From: Anagrus nilaparvatae
Taxonomy: Eukaryota > Arthropoda > Insecta > Hymenoptera > Mymaridae
Direction: 5' to 3'
DNA length: 64,000 bases
Assembly: GCA_022575985.1 (NCBI GenBank)
Contig: JAKSXM010000007.1
Location: 22,260,501 to 22,324,500, forward strand
Under the pieces are notes generated by a model. The model ran no database searches. It was not told where the DNA came from and was given only the letters and a program-made list of their open reading frames with translations. Both the position numbers and the translations under genes were made by a program. Of this stretch, positions 61,173 through 64,000 are shown piece by piece. Numbering within the stretch: position 1 is the first letter of the stretch; each line of letters starts with the position of its first letter.

Positions 61173-62515
61173 TTACCTTGAAGCACCTTTAACATTCTTT
61201 GACTTGCTAGGATCTATGCCGTTTCTTAATTTATCAAGAGCCTTCCGTAGCGCTTCACAATTTCTTTTTACTAAATTATGTTTCAGTTCCTTGCTTTTTT
61301 GCTCGAGATTGGCACATATCATGCACCTTGGATTAGCTGTGCAGTCAGTTGCTATGTGTCCTTCTCCTCCGCACTTATAACAGTTTTTTCTCCTGTCTGG
61401 TCCATTGCAATTATTGGCTATGTGCCCGTAACTTAAGCAGTTAAAACAGCGCGTTAGTGAGGTCCACAATTCATCTACCTTACAATTTATCTACCCAATT
61501 TTAATACGTCCAGTGAGAGCTAGTTTATAGGCGGTTTTTTCATCAATATCAACATAGGCAGTCCTCTGCTCTCTTGAGTTGCTATTAGAGATAGTTATCT
61601 TAGCTATCTCTGCGTCTTTTCCTTTGCCTTTGATGGTATTGATGACATCCACCGATTTAGTGAGATATCAAATTTAAGAATTTAAATGACTCGTTTAGGA
61701 GTAAGATCTCTAACTTTGACTTGGTCACCCAGGACTTTTCTTGCTTCTTGTGAAAAGGAACCTACTTTGTCACTAAGTTCCTGCAATTTAACCAAGATAT
61801 CGCCTGTTCTTATTTTCCGGACGCTTCTTATTTTAGCTCCTAGTTCTGCTATTTGCACCTGGGTCCTTATAGCTCCAAGGGCACCAGAGTAGGTTCTACC
61901 TCTAGGCAGCTTAATGGCCACAGCTTGATCCCGTTTTTTAGAAACGGTCTTTTTCATCAAGACTGCTGGTCGCATATTATTCTCTGTCCTGTCAGTGGCT
62001 TCCTTCTTTTTTCCCCCTTTCCTTCCCTTTATTGATAACTGTTTTTAAGGCTTTGTTGTTGGGAGCTAAATATTGGGTTGTAGTATTGGTCATCTGCTTG
62101 GCCAGAGCATCAGGTCGTGCCTGAGTACTTGACTCGGTCTGACTACTAATATTAACCAGATGCATCATAGGGTTCGAATCTGTCATCAACTCTAAGTTAT
62201 CAGTCATCTTTTCAGGAGAACTTACAGCAGTCTTTTTATCCTGCTCGTTATTGTTCTCCAGATATTGATCTTCTGATGCTTCGAGTTCTCTATAGGATTT
62301 TTTTCGTTCACATCTTGTGAACGAAATATGTTCGTTCACATCTTGATCTCTTACTGATTTGAGAGCAGTGACCTTATTCTTCATTTCGTATATCCCGTTT
62401 TTAACAACCGAGGCTATGCTTGCTTTGTTGTAACGTGATTTATCAGCTCAGCTAACTTTCTTTCCATAGTATCTAGGATGTTTTTGACAGCTTCATGATT
62501 AGCATCCATTTTTTT
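61173..62515 (-). pseudogene. R1-like LINE ORF1 (gag), frameshifted
   Basis: The reverse-strand order is: N-terminal coiled-coil-like piece (about 62515-62400, KMDANHEAVKNILDTMERKL), a polar S/T/N/Q-rich region (62384-61992), a conserved mid-domain (61975-61682, VAIKLPRGRTYSGALGAIRT...LVKLQELSDKVGSFSQEARK), and CCHC zinc knuckles at 61469-61173 ([28 protein letters not shown] and a final CMIC). Zinc-knuckle gag of this layout is typical of R1/I-group LINEs, where it packages the RNA. The three open parts lie in different frames or are separated by stops, so no intact protein is encoded. Confidence 0.87.
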
Positions 62516-62733
62516 TAAACGCCTAGCCAGTTTAGTGCCGATTTAGGGATTTAGAATAATTTCAATTTAGGGACTTAAAATAATTTTGATTTAGTTTCGA
62601 TTATAGAATTATAAGGAATTTAGGAGCTAAAAATTATTTTTTTTTGGCTTAAAATTATAAAGGCTTCAAGTTTCAAAATATAAATTTAACATGTTCCATA
62701 TTCGTTGGTTGAAAGTTCATAAACCGGTTTAAA

Positions 62734-63786
62734 GGGTTTTTTTTGTTGACTGTAGTTTTTGACTTAAGAATTTCATATTTATGGACAAAAGTGATTTTAA
62801 TGTTCCTTTAAAATTTACGTTAGGATCAGAAAGTTTGCTCAGACATTAGGATAAAGCTAAGATTTTTTTTTCTTCAACAAATTCTAACAAAAAAAAAGTT
62901 TTTTGCAGAATTTTTTAGAGCAACCTCTCTGGAGTAACTCATGTATAATATTTACACATATTGTAGACATAAACGTAGTTTATACTACTTGACATAAAAA
63001 ATGTGCGATATTTTAACAAGTTATAGATCTCATCTTGACTTCTTTTAACATTTATACAAAATTGTATATCATTTAATATTACAAAACATGGTTGGTTGAA
63101 CTTTCTAAAAAAATTATTATATACATATATTTAAATTTGTTATCGCAATAATTTATACGTAAGAACCCTCCGGAAATAGCTCAAATTTCATCTTTTGTGG
63201 TCTCGTATATCTTACATTTGACTTTTACATAAAATTTTTTTTTTTCATAAATATACGTATTCAATTCATATAATAGTATATTTTAATACTTATTTGAAAA
63301 AAGTAAAATTTGAGAAGGAAAATGTACAAAGTAACGAGAATGTATTATTATATTAAACTATCAAATCAGCTATATATGACATAATCGATCTTGTACATAG
63401 TACATAAATATTATATATATTTTCATATATACTGCAGACTCGAGCTTTCAAATTATGTTCATATACATTCAAACTTATGTATATATTTTATAAATGTATA
63501 TATAATATATGCCTAAGGGTTTCTTTACTGTTATGAGGAAACAAGCCTTGTATTATTAAGAAGTCACATCAACCTTTTAGTCTTTCTCTAACTTCCGGTA
63601 AACAAAGTGTTAATTTACTGGTAAATCTAATTATTGAAGGATTTCGTTTAACTTTGTGTTATATATTTCTTTTTTATTTTAATATATAACATTTATTATT
63701 AACTCCATGAAATAAATTTATTATAGGGGAAACTAGGAAATGATGTAAAGTATTTTAAATTTTTTAAATTTTCAACAAAAAAAAAA
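62734..63786. other. Intergenic DNA, no gene seen
   Basis: AT-rich. No supportable feature. Confidence 0.5.
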
Positions 63787-63945
63787 TTATTTCTGGACAG
63801 TGGCCTTGAAAGTAAGTTTCTCGCTTCTGACGTAGAAAACTCGTGTATACGACCCTTGGCAATAAAAAAGCTGTTTACCATCATCGGCTTCGCCTGGGAA
63901 GGTAATTTGCGTACGATTTGAACCATTCTTTATTTTTCTGGCCAT
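63787..63945 (-). CDS. Small ORF (52 aa) with strong start context, unidentified
   Basis: The start site ACCACCCATGGCC is close to an ideal animal initiation context. The frame MARKIKNGSNRTQITFPGEA continues through DDGKQLFYCQGSYTRVFYVR to a TAA stop. Codon use is balanced, with G/C-ending codons (GCC, ACC, TTC, GTC, AAG) that chance ORFs in this window lack. It overlaps, in another frame, a longer but less protein-like 75-codon ORF at 63699-63926. No family is recognised. It could be a real micropeptide, a first exon continuing elsewhere, or a recent insertion fragment. Confidence 0.35.
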   Translation of the reverse strand: MARKIKNGSNRTQITFPGEADDGKQLFYCQGSYTRVFYVRSEKLTFKATVQK

Positions 63946-64000
63946 GGGTGGTAATATTCGATTAAGGATTGCTAAAAATTAAGACCTTTAAATTTTATTT

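Larger units (their letters stand above)
60188..62733 (+). mobile_element. HINE-like element, copy F, carrying a 2.2 kb LINE segment
   Basis: Left part (60188-60340): AACATGGAATATATTTATAG, a GGGGGGGG run, and three GATTTAGGGACTTA(A/G)AAT units. Right part (about 62537-62733): more of the same units, then AACATGTTCCATATTCG, a GGTT...AACC end and a T-run. Between them lies an R1-like gag/endonuclease segment. Both outer parts together make one element of the usual ~400 bp size, so the LINE segment was gained inside it. Confidence 0.7.

Overview
The window is very AT-rich eukaryotic DNA with compact three- to five-exon genes, short GT-AG introns (mostly 56-140 bp) and many degraded transposons. 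Its proteins (a DCN1-like neddylation factor, synaptogyrin, seipin) are animal. Base composition, intron size and the transposon mix (R1-like and CR1/Jockey-like LINEs, Ty1/copia, Tigger/pogo, mariner-type MITEs) suggest an arthropod, most likely an insect; an AT-rich parasitoid wasp would fit, but that is inference.

Genes lie mainly in the first 11.4 kb. The 3' end of a DCUN1D gene enters from the left edge (+). Synaptogyrin (-, four coding exons, 223 aa) and seipin (+, five coding exons, 343 aa) are complete and divergently transcribed from a 1.18 kb shared intergenic region. I reconstructed the exon joins by hand, and every join keeps the reading frame. After 11.4 kb I find no complete host gene. 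I see only an isolated GC-rich exon-like ORF (about 53.6 kb), a 52-codon ORF with a strong start context (63.8-63.9 kb) and two unidentified short ORFs.

The rest is a layered transposon graveyard. Coding relics are a copia pol (26.5-28.3 kb, -), an R1-like reverse transcriptase (32.8-34.1 kb, +), a CR1/Jockey-like ORF2 broken by two later insertions (42.4-45.2 kb, +), LINE scraps at 30.0, 39.7 and 51.7 kb, an internally deleted Tigger element with intact TIRs (36.2-37.5 kb), and an R1-like gag plus endonuclease segment (60.3-62.5 kb, -).

Two kinds of non-coding element stand out. The first is a roughly 400 bp family, seen six times (15.0, 15.6, 16.3, 35.7, 44.3, 60.2 kb). It has inverted AACATGGAACATGTT-type subterminal repeats, a 3' hairpin, T-rich borders and internal minisatellites; in two copies these are arrays of 7-13 nt G-runs alternating with short palindromes. 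The layout resembles Helentron-associated (HINE/DINE-1-like) elements, and one copy contains the R1-like gag/endonuclease segment. The second is a set of 0.7-1.4 kb fold-back elements that are almost entirely inverted repeat and carry no ORF (22.6-23.95, 42.6-43.6, 45.3-46.7, 56.95-57.6 kb, with older copies near 4.0-4.8 and 13.2 kb).
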